From NCBI GenBank assembly GCA_964242595.1, contig CAXTBC010000011.1:7688-71687 (forward strand): a stretch of 64,000 nucleotides of DNA, read 5' to 3'. Below, piece after piece: positions 1 through 8,710 of the stretch (position 1 is the stretch's first letter; the number at the start of each line of letters is the position of its first letter). The DNA comes from BOG-908 sp964242595. Its GTDB lineage: Bacteria > Pseudomonadota > Alphaproteobacteria > Acetobacterales > Acetobacteraceae. A program made the position numbers and the translations under genes. The notes beneath the pieces were generated by a model. That model saw only the letters and a program-made list of their open reading frames with translations, was not told the origin of the DNA and searched no databases.

Positions 1-568
1 GCAAGTGAGTGAATAGTCAACGGCGCTCAACCCAGAGTTGAATGCTTGCTGAGCCGACACCGCGAGGTGTGGCCGATCGCCAGACGCGAGTGGCTGAGGA
101 CCTTCGGCGCGGTTAGCATTTAGAGCTCAGTTCCGACAATACCCGCGAGAGGCATATCGTCTGCGCGTCAAAGCTCGACCAGCAGCTATCATAGATCGCT
201 CCGCATGTCAGAGCGGGGCAGGTTGAGACTGGCGGTTCTGGATCAATCTCCGATCGCCAGAGGCAAAACGAGACTGTATCTGTGTCGTCATAAATATCGT
301 GATCTACACGTCAAAGGCTGTAAGTCGCCAGATTCCTTCTCTCGAGGAACAAAGTCATGAGCCGTTTCACTCGCAATCGTTTAGACACCAGCGCGACACG
401 TCAGGCGCCAACCACACTTTCGCCGGCGCGTGTTGGTTGAAGAATGACGCTGGGGTGATCATGCATCTTCGTGCAAAACGCGAGGGACTGATGCTCAGCC
501 TCGGCGGCGACGGGGCCGTCATCTCTATGCGTTAGTGAGCGGGGTTTGGCTATCGGCGATTTGCATGA
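1..568. other. Left edge without a convincing gene
   Basis: I see no recognisable gene here. A GTG-started frame of 78 codons at 299-535 (+) ends in a glycine-rich tail (GLMLSLGGDGAVISMR). That could be the end of a larger decayed protein, but it has no Shine-Dalgarno sequence and no family I can name. Base composition is mixed, in keeping with the eroded segment that follows. Confidence 0.4.
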
Positions 569-1877
569 TCAAGGGTTGCTCCGGGTAACCACAGCTCGGG
601 CAGCCGCCAATGCCACAGTTTCTCGAATGGTAGCCACATCCCGGCAGGTCTCGACTTTCATAGCTTTCAATCGCAGCGTGTCGGTAACTCGATAGTATTT
701 TTGCTCGACGGCTTCTCGGTAGCCGGGCGGACCCGGCAGGCCAGGATATCGGTTTGCATCGATGGTTTCCGTTCTGCCAGAAAGCGAAAGCTCGATCACG
801 CCGCCATGGTGCTTCGGGTCACCTGATGCTGCCTCGAACCGGATTCGTTCTACCATGGCCGTCACAAGTGGATCGCCAAGAACGGTGTCGTCGAAATCAG
901 GGGGTTGCGCAAGTCGCGGCTGAGCGCCACGGCCAGGCTGAACACGATGCTATATTGCGCAGCTACCAGGGTTCGCGGTTGGTGGTTCTGATGCCTCGGG
1001 TCATCGCGAACGGACCAGCTTTTACGCGGACACATTCAACGCTGCCGGATGTCCTGTCCTTCCGGAGTTTCGTAGCTCGTTTACCGCGTGGACGAAGAGC
1101 AAAGCGTAAGCGTGCACCGGTGCAAGCTTCAGGATGGCTTGCTCGCATCTCCATTTCATCCGAGTCCCGTTGTCAGAAGTTTCGCAGCCGGGCTGGGTGA
1201 GAAGGCGTGCAGAAAGCCGTTGTCGCTCTCCAAGACGTCGTTAGGTCCAACAACGCCGGCCCGGGCCAAGAAGACGCTTTCCAGCCCGAGTTGCGCACTA
1301 CGGGCCGGATGCAGCGATGCCCATAGCCGAGGCTGTAGCCGCTGTGTCGAGCCCGAGCAGATGGCAGCAGCCCGCCGCGGCGCCGACTGTACTGTGAAGT
1401 CCGGGATTGTGAAACCCGCGCCTGCGTGGTCGGAAGAGCCGCTCGCGCTGCCTATCCGGTTCCTAACTTCGTAGCTCATGACGCAGGCCGCCAGCAACTC
1501 GCGTCCGGACAGTCGCCGCTGCGCTGCCAACAGCAGCAGAACGGGAAAAACCGCAGATGAAGGGTGGCAGTTAGGATAGACTTGCTCGAGCTCGAAGGCT
1601 GATGCAGCAACACCATCGAGAAATGCGGCGAGGACAGCGGAAGCTTGGCCCCGGCGAGGGCTTCGACAGCGCCCACGCCCACCGCCGAGCTTGTGCCTTG
1701 TGACGCAAAGCGGTGAACAGGCTGGACAACTCCAGCAAGCATCGTCGCCACGTTGTCCAGGATCAGCAGGGGGAACAGGTCGATGATCTGCCTGGACACT
1801 TGGTCAAACGGAAAAGTCGCAGCAAGTGCTGCCAGTTTCCAGGTATGCCGCGAGCTTTCAACATCAGCCGTCCACAT
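569..1877 (-). pseudogene. Degenerate MmgE/PrpD-family protein (2-methylcitrate dehydratase-like)
   Basis: Read on the minus strand in several frames, this stretch rebuilds most of one MmgE/PrpD protein. The N-terminal part (about 1850-1640) reads LLILDNVATMLAGVVQPV, the family's LLDTLGVxLAG region. The next part (about 1530-1190) reads SGRELLAACVMSYEVRNR and then LARAGVVGPNDVLESDNGFL, matching the gyE and TGP-x-diLEG-GFl motifs. Near 960-880 it reads AQYSIVFSLAVAL, and after a one-base shift at a C-run it continues as PDFDDTVLGDPLVTAMVERI, the usual C-terminal region. The total span of about 1.3 kb fits the family length of about 450 aa. At least two frameshifts break it, so no functional enzyme is expected. 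The family call is from motif recognition; whether the intact ancestor acted in the methylcitrate cycle is unknown. Confidence 0.72.
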
Positions 1878-2438
1878 GACCTAAACTCCGCGTTGCATTG
1901 TCGGCGTCGCGTCAGCGTGGAATCGTCGTAATAACACCTCGGAAGTTCGATTCTACGACGCGGTCGCATGAGGTTTGATCAACCCGATGACTTTGGTCGC
2001 AGGTCGGGGTGGACCAATCGAATCCGCCATTTGCATCCGGATCAAGCCGCGCGCCGCCAGGACCGCGTAGAAGCCAAACAAAGGTCGGCCGATTGTTCTT
2101 GAACTTGGTGAACGCTCGAGCCAGAAGTCGGGGCGTGGCGTCAGGACTATGAGAGCCGCCTCGAAGCTTGTCGGAGCAGCAAACAGCTACCGAGTTTGCC
2201 TTTTCGGCGGGCTTAACCTCACACTCAAAGCGCCAAGAAGTTCATCCTGAGTGGATGAACTTCTGGTAGACTTCAGGCGAATACGGGCTCTTGCTTCTGA
2301 TTAAGGGGGGAAAACCGGAGCTCAGTCGCTTACGAAAGGTAATTCAACACCGCGCTGCGAGACAGTGCCTGACGTGTCAAGTCGTTGCTTGCCTGTTCGA
2401 CTGACACCCCAAACATTCCTCTCTGCAGGTCGGATTGC
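1878..2438. other. Intergenic stretch between pseudogene and secreted-protein gene
   Basis: No intact gene is visible. On the minus strand around 2090-1970 a short frame reads AARGLIRMQMADSIGPPRPA, which looks like the end of another decayed coding sequence of unknown family. The only clear structure is the hairpin at 2236-2264. The 3' end of the 666-aa secreted-protein gene lies at 2439. Confidence 0.4.
2236..2264. repeat. Perfect 12-bp inverted repeat (hairpin)
   Basis: The arms AGAAGTTCATCC and GGATGAACTTCT flank a 5-nt loop (TGAGT). There is no T-run on either side, so it is not a standard intrinsic terminator. It lies about 175 bp downstream of the secreted-protein gene on the minus strand. 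It could end that transcript by another route or be a leftover end of a mobile element. Confidence 0.5.
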
Positions 2439-4430
2439 TTATTGCACACTGATGGCGAGTATCTGAGTGTCCCAGCGTGGCAGGCTAACAGGTATGGTGA
2501 GCGTGCCGTTTCCGGAGAGCATTTCGCTCGTGTTGGCCATCAAGTCCTCTACCTTGATCGCCCCCGAATTTAGGCCGGACAGCGCGACAGTGCCCGAAAC
2601 AGCCGAAGCCGCCGCTGCTGCCGAAGGGTTGCTGACCACCACGATGATTCGTCCGGTCTGATCCTTGAACGCGAACCCGGTCAGCCCGGCCGAAAGGCGG
2701 AAGGGCTGGTTGGAAAGCGCAGCAAGCGCCTGCGGGGTAGTGACGACTGGCGCCGTCCCGCCAAGTCGGGCGAGCTCGCTGGCCGGCAAGGACGTGCCAG
2801 CCCCTACGACCAGCCAGGCTGACGGCGCATTGCCGGCAGACTTGCTGATCGTCGGAAGGGCCGCGTCGGACACGTAGTAGCCGAAGCCGCCACCCGCATC
2901 GATGAACTGCTGCAGGACATTGCTCGGCAAATAAGGTTGGAATCCGGGATTGCTCTGCTCGGCCAGTTCGAACGCGTGTTCCACGTTTTTGGAGTAGTAG
3001 AGTGCCGGCCCGAACGGCGCGGTGGGAACCACGGTCTGGATCAGCGAGGTCAGCGGGTCCAGCACGGACAGCGTTCCCACATCCCAGTAGTCGCGCGAGG
3101 TGAAGGCCAGCGCGCGGCGCACCAAGCCGCTCCGGTCGGCAATGTGGGACCAGGCCTGCCAGCTCCACAGCCGCTTGAGCAGCTTGTAGCCTACCTCCTT
3201 TTGGTCCGCGGCACTGAGCGTCGGGTAGAAGGACGCGATGGCAGACCAGTAGGCAGCGTCGTCGGCCTCAAGGTTGGCGCCGTTGCGCACCAGCGGCTCA
3301 CGCGCGGCGGCGATGGAGGCGCCGGCGAGTTCGCCGGCGATCGGGGCCTGGATCGGACCCGCACGTCCGACTTGGATCACCTGGTTGTCCCAGATGCACA
3401 TGTATGAAGCGGACCCCACCGTCTTCGCCATGAAACGCTCGTCTATGCCGATCAGCCTGCGGTAGGACGGCGTCATGTTGCCTTGATCGATGACCAGGGC
3501 GTTGGTGGCAGTGGCAGCCGTGATCCTGGTCGCCAGCGCGTGGTAGAAATTGGCGAAGCCCTGGTCCAGGAAGCCGGTCCATTGCGTGAAATAGGCGGCG
3601 TTGGTGAGGGCCGCCGCTTGCGGCAGACCCATGCCCTGGAACTTGGGCTGAAGCCCATGCTGCTTGCTGAAAGCGGCCAGGATGCCGGCGTTGAAATCAT
3701 GCACCATGCTTGGCGAGGGCTGGCTGTCGCTGAAATCGCTCAGCATGATGCCGTAGCCACCGGTCTTCTGGGACGTCAGTGCCCAGCGGTAGGCGTAGGA
3801 GTCGCCCCATGTGCAGCCGGATGGCATGTCAGGAGGACAGTCGGACGCCTTCAACGGCGTCAGCGGCGAAATCCAGCCCCACTGGCCGCCCCAGCTCCTG
3901 AAATAGTTCGGGTAGTTCGGCATCGTCCCGCCATCGACGGCGATGTCCTGATACTGCGGGTTTGCGCCGATGAAGTTGCGCCAGGCGACGAACTCGGGCC
4001 GGTTCGGGAAATTGCCGTTCGCCCGGTCCTGCTGGATCCAGGATGGCTCGCCCGGGAACGTGCCGGTCGGGAAAGATGCCTCGTAGGTGTCCTCCCAACG
4101 TTGCGCCCCGGAGGCGGGCACCACGCCGCTGGCCGATTGCGAAGCGGCCGCTTGGTGCACCTGTGACATTAACCCGACGTTCAGGAAGTCAGAACCGGGG
4201 TTGGCGGTGTAGAACAACTCCGCCGGTTCCACGTCCGGCGAGCACAACCAGCACGCGTTATAAACATTTTTCTCAAAAGGCAGGCTTTGATACGATGTTG
4301 CACCGACGCGTCCTTGGGCGTCTAGTGGCTCAGCTTGCGCGCAGTGGTTGTAGACCGTGACCGAAGTCGTTGCAAGAAACGCGAATACAGTTCCGCTATT
4401 ACAGAAAGATCTGTTGAAAACCAAACCCAT
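2439..4430 (-). CDS. Predicted secreted protein, possibly a carbohydrate-active enzyme; family not recognised
   Basis: A single intact gene of 663 codons from the ATG at 4430 (a GTG at 4439 is an alternative start adding three residues; neither has a strong Shine-Dalgarno). The N-terminus looks like a signal peptide: a basic stretch, a hydrophobic run (GTVFAFLATTSVTV) and a likely cut after AQA. The mature protein is rich in aromatic residues (WGGQWGWISPL, FTQWTGFLDQGFANFYHAL), with acidic residues after beta-like segments and a C-terminal beta-rich part of about 100 residues (GRIIVVVSNPSAAAA, then DTQILAISVQ). That layout resembles TIM-barrel glycoside hydrolases with a beta-sandwich tail, but this is inference and I recognise no family signature. 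Two cysteine pairs (NACWLCSP; DCPPDMPSGCTW) fit an exported, disulphide-bonded protein. It stands alone, flanked by pseudogenes. Confidence 0.6.
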   Translation of the reverse strand: MGLVFNRSFCNSGTVFAFLATTSVTVYNHCAQAEPLDAQGRVGATSYQSLPFEKNVYNACWLCSPDVEPAELFYTANPGSDFLNVGLMSQVHQAAASQSASGVVPASGAQRWEDTYEASFPTGTFPGEPSWIQQDRANGNFPNRPEFVAWRNFIGANPQYQDIAVDGGTMPNYPNYFRSWGGQWGWISPLTPLKASDCPPDMPSGCTWGDSYAYRWALTSQKTGGYGIMLSDFSDSQPSPSMVHDFNAGILAAFSKQHGLQPKFQGMGLPQAAALTNAAYFTQWTGFLDQGFANFYHALATRITAATATNALVIDQGNMTPSYRRLIGIDERFMAKTVGSASYMCIWDNQVIQVGRAGPIQAPIAGELAGASIAAAREPLVRNGANLEADDAAYWSAIASFYPTLSAADQKEVGYKLLKRLWSWQAWSHIADRSGLVRRALAFTSRDYWDVGTLSVLDPLTSLIQTVVPTAPFGPALYYSKNVEHAFELAEQSNPGFQPYLPSNVLQQFIDAGGGFGYYVSDAALPTISKSAGNAPSAWLVVGAGTSLPASELARLGGTAPVVTTPQALAALSNQPFRLSAGLTGFAFKDQTGRIIVVVSNPSAAAAASAVSGTVALSGLNSGAIKVEDLMANTSEMLSGNGTLTIPVSLPRWDTQILAISVQ

Positions 4431-4439
4431 AACCCCCAC

Positions 4440-4925
4440 TCAACCCGACGTAGCGTCGCTCACGTTCGAGTGATCAGTAGGTGAACGCTAGCAGTGTTGC
4501 AACCCCAAATTGCATACTTGTTTCAACTGTGTTTGACTTGTAAGTGTCTCGGGTTGTCCGAACATGGCGTTGTCTTCGTAAGCCGCCGCAAATCTGGCTT
4601 GCGAGCCGCGTGGTTTTCTGGACGGAGTTCCGCCAGAGGCGGACCGTGGCGTGTAACGCAGCGTTTGCTGGGCCATGCCGGCCGGCTTGGCTGACATGCC
4701 GGGGGCGGCCGATGCCGCTTCGACCATCTAGCCAGTACGGAAAACAGGATGGTGGATCCCGCCGCTCCTCACTGCTCGCCGTGCGGGCCGGCAGTGCGAC
4801 GTTGGCAAGCTGCGATACCGGTCCTCTGGCGAGGAGGAGCGTTATCGCTGAGTCTGATGCTAAACTCAGACTGAGCCGCGGAGCGGGCGTGCTCTGCGCG
4901 GCTTGGCTCGTTTTGTCAGGTCTTA
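4440..4925. other. Upstream region of secreted-protein gene; no gene seen
   Basis: About 490 bp without a supported coding sequence. It should carry the promoter of the leftward secreted-protein gene, but I see no clear -35/-10 pair. A small inverted repeat (AGTCTGA with TCAGACT) lies near 4852-4873. The segment borders the transposase remnant and probably belongs to the same decayed insertion. Confidence 0.35.
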
Positions 4926-5460
4926 CAGATGAATTTGCATGGTGAGGCTCTTCAGCGTCTGCATGCGTTCGACCTGACCGTTGGTCCTAGAATGCCTTGG
5001 CTTTGGCTTGGTGAGCTTGTGGTTTATTCGGCCTTCGCGCACGCATATTCAAAAGCGTGTACCCGAGACAAGTCGCCCTTCGCGATAGCGAGCATGATGT
5101 TTGCGGCGGCCGAGCAGATGTTTTAGACGTGGTGAAGTGTGTGCCACTATCAGTCAGCACAGTTTGCACGCGGTATGGCACGGCCTTGATGAGGGGCGCG
5201 GAGAAAATCGCGGCGGTGCGCCTGCTGACGCGGTCATGTAGTTTTACGAAGGCGAACTTGAAGGTCCGGTCGATGCCGACAGGCAGATAGAGCTTGCCCT
5301 GGTCGGTATCGACTTCGGCGATGTCGACATGGAAGTAGCCAATCGGATAAGATTTCAACCGCTTCTTGGCGCTTCGAGCGCTGTCTGGCTCGGGCAATCG
5401 GGCGATGCCGTATCGCTGGAGACATCCGTGCGGCGAGGAGCGTGTGAGGTGCCGGAGGAC
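4926..5460 (-). pseudogene. IS481-type DDE transposase remnant
   Basis: The minus strand encodes the catalytic half of an IS481-like integrase-core transposase. From about 5460 it reads VLRHLTRSSPHGCLQRYGI, then SYPIGYFHVDIAEVDTDQGK with the first catalytic Asp (HVDIAEV), then VQTVLTDSGTHFT with the second Asp. After a frameshift near 5100 the reading continues in another frame as NHKLTKPK and TNGQVERM, which holds the third acidic residue (Glu of QVER). The N-terminal helix-turn-helix half and the C-terminal end are missing and I see no terminal inverted repeats. It is a dead fragment, evidence of past insertion beside the tRNA-Ser gene. Confidence 0.8.
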
Positions 5461-5661
5461 TGGAGGGCATACAAGCAGTCGTTCAAAGGAGCAGCGTTTA
5501 CCACGGACGACGAACGCCAGAAAACCACCTCCTAATCTGTCCCTAATCAACACCGAACGGACACGGCAGATCGCGAACATATTCGGTCGATAGACTGGGC
5601 TACAGAGCCCACATCTACGGAATTGAGCGGTAAAAAAAACGAAAGCCGGCGAACTGCAGCT

Positions 5662-5751
5662 TGGCGGAAGGAGTGGGATTCGAACCCACGGTACGCTTTC
5701 ACGCACACACGCTTTCCAAGCATGCGCCTTAAGCCGCTCGGCCATCCTTCC
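5662..5751 (-). tRNA. tRNA-Ser (anticodon GGA)
   Basis: On the minus strand the sequence begins GGAAGGATGGCCGAGCGG, has the long variable arm typical of class II tRNAs, the T-loop GGTTCGAATCC, and ends TCCTTCC-G-CCA, so the CCA tail is encoded. The anticodon loop TTGGAAA gives GGA, reading UCC/UCU serine codons. The acceptor stem pairs perfectly (7 bp). Its 3' end faces the eroded accessory segment to the left, the orientation expected when mobile DNA integrates at a tRNA gene. Confidence 0.95.
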
Positions 5752-5927
5752 TATAATGCGTAAGTTACGTGAGCCTGACTGACGTGGCAAGCGCCTGACG
5801 TGGTGGTGCGACTGGGCCTGTGGGACACGACGGAAGAAGTCTGCATTTCATGCCCCCGCGCGGGTCGGCGTACGATATCGCCGGTTTGAGCCGGCTGCGC
5901 TGGGCGAGAGCTATGCGTCGGTTCGTC

Positions 5928-7733
5928 TCAGGCGTCCATCTTCAGCGCTGCCAGAAACGCGCTCTGCGGGATCTCAACCTTGCCGAACTGCCGCATGCGC
6001 TTCTTGCCCTCCTTCTGCTTCTCCAGCAGCTTGCGCTTGCGGCTGATGTCGCCGCCGTAGCACTTGGCGGTGACGTCCTTGCTGAGCGCGCCGAGCGTCT
6101 CGCGGGCGATGATGCGGCTACCGATGCTGGCCTGGATGGCGATCTTAAAAAGCTGGCGCGGGATCAGCTCTTTCAGCTTGGCGCAGATCGAGCGGCCGCG
6201 GGTCTCGGCCACGCTGCGGTGGGCGATGAAGCTTAGCGCGTCGACGGGATCGGTGTTGACGAGGATGGAAATGCGTACCAGGTCGCTCTCCTCGTAGCTG
6301 TCCATCGCATAGTCGAAGCTGGCGTAGCCGCGGCTGATGCTCTTCAGGCGGTCGTAGAAGTCGAACACCACCTCGTTGAGCGGTAGCTGATAGACGGCCA
6401 TGGCGCGGTTGCCGACATAGGTGAGGTCCACCTGCCGGCCGCGGCGTTCGTTGCAGAGCGTGAGCACGTTGCCGAGGTAGTCGTCGGGCACCATGATGGT
6501 GGCGCGTATCCACGGCTCCTCGATGTGGGCGATGTAGGTGGGATCAGGCATGTCGGCGGGGTTGTGCAAATCCATCACCTCGCCGTTGTTGCGGTGGAGC
6601 TTATAGACGACAGAGGGGGCGGTGGCGATCAGGTCGAGGTCGAACTCGCGCGAGAGCCGCTCCTGGATGATCTCCAGATGCAACAGGCCGAGGAAGCCGC
6701 AGCGGTAGCCGAAGCCCAACGCCGCCGAGGTTTCGGCCTCGTAGTGGAAGCTTGCATCGTTGAGCCGCAGCTTGCCCAGCGATTCGCGGAGCTTCTCGAA
6801 ATCGTCGGCGTCGACGGGGTAGAGGCCGCACCAGACGACGGGGATGCTGGGCTTGAAGCCGGCGAGCGCCTCGGTGGCGGGCACGCGGTCGTCGGTGATG
6901 GTGTCGCCGACGTTGCAGTCGGCCACCGTCTTCATCGCGGCGGTGAAGTAGCCCATCTCGCCGGGGCCAAGGTCTCCGGTGGGGATCATCTTAGGCGTGA
7001 ATACGCCGCATTGTTCGACGACGTAGGCGTGGCCGTTGGCCATCATGCGGACTTTCTGGCCGCGCTTCATGCGGCCGTCCTTGACGCGCACCAGGATGAC
7101 GACGCCGAGGTACTGGTCGTACCAGCTGTCGACGAGCAGGGCTTTCAGCGGCGCGTCGGCGTCGCCGGTGGGCGGCGGCAGGCGGGTGACGAGCGCTTCG
7201 AGCACGCCTTCGATGTTCAGTCCCGTCTTGGCGCTGATCATCACGGCGTCGGACGCGTCCAGGCCGATCACGTCTTCGATCTGCTGGCGCACCTTGTCGG
7301 GTTCGGCGGCGGGCAGGTCGATCTTGTTGAGCACGGGGACGATCTCGTGGTGGGCCTCGATAGCCTGGTAGACGTTGGCAAGCGTCTGGGCCTCGACGCC
7401 CTGGCTGGCATCGACGACGAGCAGGCTGCCCTCGCAGGCCGCCAGGCTGCGGCTGACCTCGTAGGCGAAGTCAACGTGGCCTGGCGTGTCCATCAGGTTC
7501 AGCTCGTAGGTCAGGCCATCATGCGCCTTGTAGGCCAGGCGCACGGTCTGCGCCTTGATGGTGATGCCGCGCTCTTTCTCGAGCTCCATGTTGTCGAGCA
7601 CCTGGGCCGTCATCTCGCGATCCGTCAGGCCGCCGCAGGCCTGGATGAGGCGGTCGGCAAGCGTGGACTTGCCGTGGTCGATATGGGCGATGATGGAGAA
7701 GTTGCGGATCAGGCTGAGCGGGGTGTCGGTCAT
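5928..7733 (-). CDS. lepA: Elongation factor 4 (LepA), ribosome back-translocating GTPase
   Basis: The product is 601 aa, the normal LepA length. The start at 7733 (MTDTPLSLIRNFSIIAHIDH) was chosen because the GTPase domain begins there; the frame is open further upstream but without homology. The G1 motif AHIDHGKST is at residues 16-24, followed by G3 DTPGHVDF and G4 NKIDLP. The C-terminal LepA-specific domain contains AKCYGGDISRKRKLLEKQKE, the signature that separates LepA from EF-G. LepA is a cytoplasmic or membrane-associated GTPase that binds 70S ribosomes during stress. The gene is transcribed leftward on its own, ahead of tRNA-Ser, with a large GC-rich inverted repeat just upstream. 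Confidence 0.97.
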   Translation of the reverse strand: MTDTPLSLIRNFSIIAHIDHGKSTLADRLIQACGGLTDREMTAQVLDNMELEKERGITIKAQTVRLAYKAHDGLTYELNLMDTPGHVDFAYEVSRSLAACEGSLLVVDASQGVEAQTLANVYQAIEAHHEIVPVLNKIDLPAAEPDKVRQQIEDVIGLDASDAVMISAKTGLNIEGVLEALVTRLPPPTGDADAPLKALLVDSWYDQYLGVVILVRVKDGRMKRGQKVRMMANGHAYVVEQCGVFTPKMIPTGDLGPGEMGYFTAAMKTVADCNVGDTITDDRVPATEALAGFKPSIPVVWCGLYPVDADDFEKLRESLGKLRLNDASFHYEAETSAALGFGYRCGFLGLLHLEIIQERLSREFDLDLIATAPSVVYKLHRNNGEVMDLHNPADMPDPTYIAHIEEPWIRATIMVPDDYLGNVLTLCNERRGRQVDLTYVGNRAMAVYQLPLNEVVFDFYDRLKSISRGYASFDYAMDSYEESDLVRISILVNTDPVDALSFIAHRSVAETRGRSICAKLKELIPRQLFKIAIQASIGSRIIARETLGALSKDVTAKCYGGDISRKRKLLEKQKEGKKRMRQFGKVEIPQSAFLAALKMDA

Positions 7734-7784
7734 GCGTTTAGATAGGCGCAAAACGGGCTTTAGGGGAGTGGGGACGAAGGACTT

Positions 7785-8013
7785 GGGGCTCTGCCCCAAA
7801 CCCCGCTGGGGCCTCGAGACCCCAGACCCCCATTCGTTTAGGATCTCTTAACAAACAGGTTTGAGGACTTGTTTCACCGGGTCTAGGGGCGAAGCCCCTT
7901 GCTATCCTGCCGATTCAACGTGTCAGACTGCGGTTATCAGCATTATTCTCACGTCTCTAAACGAACGGGGGTCTGGGGCCTCGAGGCCCCAGCGGGGTTT
8001 GGGGCAGAGCCCC
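7785..8013. repeat. GC-rich intergenic element with 56-bp inverted arms (family 2, copy 1)
   Basis: The arms at 7785-7840 and 7958-8013 are inverted repeats of 56 bp with only two mismatches, separated by 117 bp. Each arm is itself built of short palindromes (GGGGCTCTGCCCC, GGGGCCTCGAGGCCCC), so strong hairpins could form on either strand. The spacer contains a smaller palindrome, GGGGCGAAGCCCC. It fills the gap between lepA and the response-regulator gene. Two related but shorter elements occur at clpX/lon and nuoF/nuoG. Confidence 0.85.
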
Positions 8014-8026
8014 AAGCTTGCCTGGC

Positions 8027-8695
8027 CTACTTAGCCAACGGCAACATCTGCCGCACCCGGCGGGCCAACTCCTGCACGCTGTAAGGCTTCGCCAGAACCG
8101 GAAACCGCAGCGCACCCTGCGCCAGCGCGGCGCTGCTGTAGCCGGTCGCAAGCAGAATGGGCATACCGGAAAACCTGTCGGCGATCAGCTCGGCAAGTTC
8201 GATGCCGCTCATGCCGCCGGGCATGACGATGTCGGAGAAGACAAGGTCGAACCGGTCGCCCGATTGCAACAGAGCGAAGGCAGCAGCCGCATCGGGCCGG
8301 TGGTCCACCTTGTGACCCAGATCCTCCAGCACCGCGATCGCCACTTCGGCCACCTGCGGATCATCCTCGACGACAAGAATGCGGGTCGCGTCCCGGGGCG
8401 GAGCAAGCCCATCCTGCTCTTCGGCCACGCCCTGCATCGCGCTCGGGGTGGCGGAGAGGCTGGCAAGCTGGGCGGACAAAGCGGCGGCGCGGTCGGTGGC
8501 CAAGCGCATGTTGTCCAGCAGGCGAATCAGCTTCGGGTTGCCGGCCGCGTGACGCTCGGCCAGCGCCAGGCTGCCGGCGATGACGGTGAGCACGTTGTTC
8601 AGGTCGTGCGAGAGAGCGCCGGCCGCCTCGGTCAGCGTGGTATCCAGGCCCAAGGCGTGATCGGTGCCGGGCCATGGATCGCTCTGCCAGCCCAT
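8027..8695 (-). CDS. His-box plus receiver-domain protein lacking a kinase ATPase domain
   Basis: The product is 222 aa. Residues 20-85 resemble the dimerisation/phosphoacceptor helices of hybrid histidine kinases of the HDxNN type (SHDLNNVLTVIAG, His30). Residues 104-222 form a complete receiver domain: acidic pocket VVEDD (110-112), phospho-acceptor Asp155 in FSDIVMPGG, Thr184 in LLATGYSS, and Lys203 in LAKPYS. The HATPase_c domain that normally sits between the two is absent, and the short linker leaves no room for it. It may be a phosphotransfer/receiver adaptor or the trimmed remains of a hybrid kinase with the receiver kept intact. It lies 15 bp downstream of pheT on the same strand. 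Confidence 0.8.
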   Translation of the reverse strand: MGWQSDPWPGTDHALGLDTTLTEAAGALSHDLNNVLTVIAGSLALAERHAAGNPKLIRLLDNMRLATDRAAALSAQLASLSATPSAMQGVAEEQDGLAPPRDATRILVVEDDPQVAEVAIAVLEDLGHKVDHRPDAAAAFALLQSGDRFDLVFSDIVMPGGMSGIELAELIADRFSGMPILLATGYSSAALAQGALRFPVLAKPYSVQELARRVRQMLPLAK

Positions 8696-8710
8696 CAGCG
8701 CGGGACCGGG

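Noticed and set aside
2236..2264. 12-bp hairpin as an intrinsic terminator
   Set aside because: There is no T-run on either strand, so it is listed only as an inverted repeat.
6525..7745. 400-codon plus-strand open frame over lepA
   Set aside because: Antisense of a clear LepA coding sequence; Val/Gly/Asp-rich with no family resemblance.
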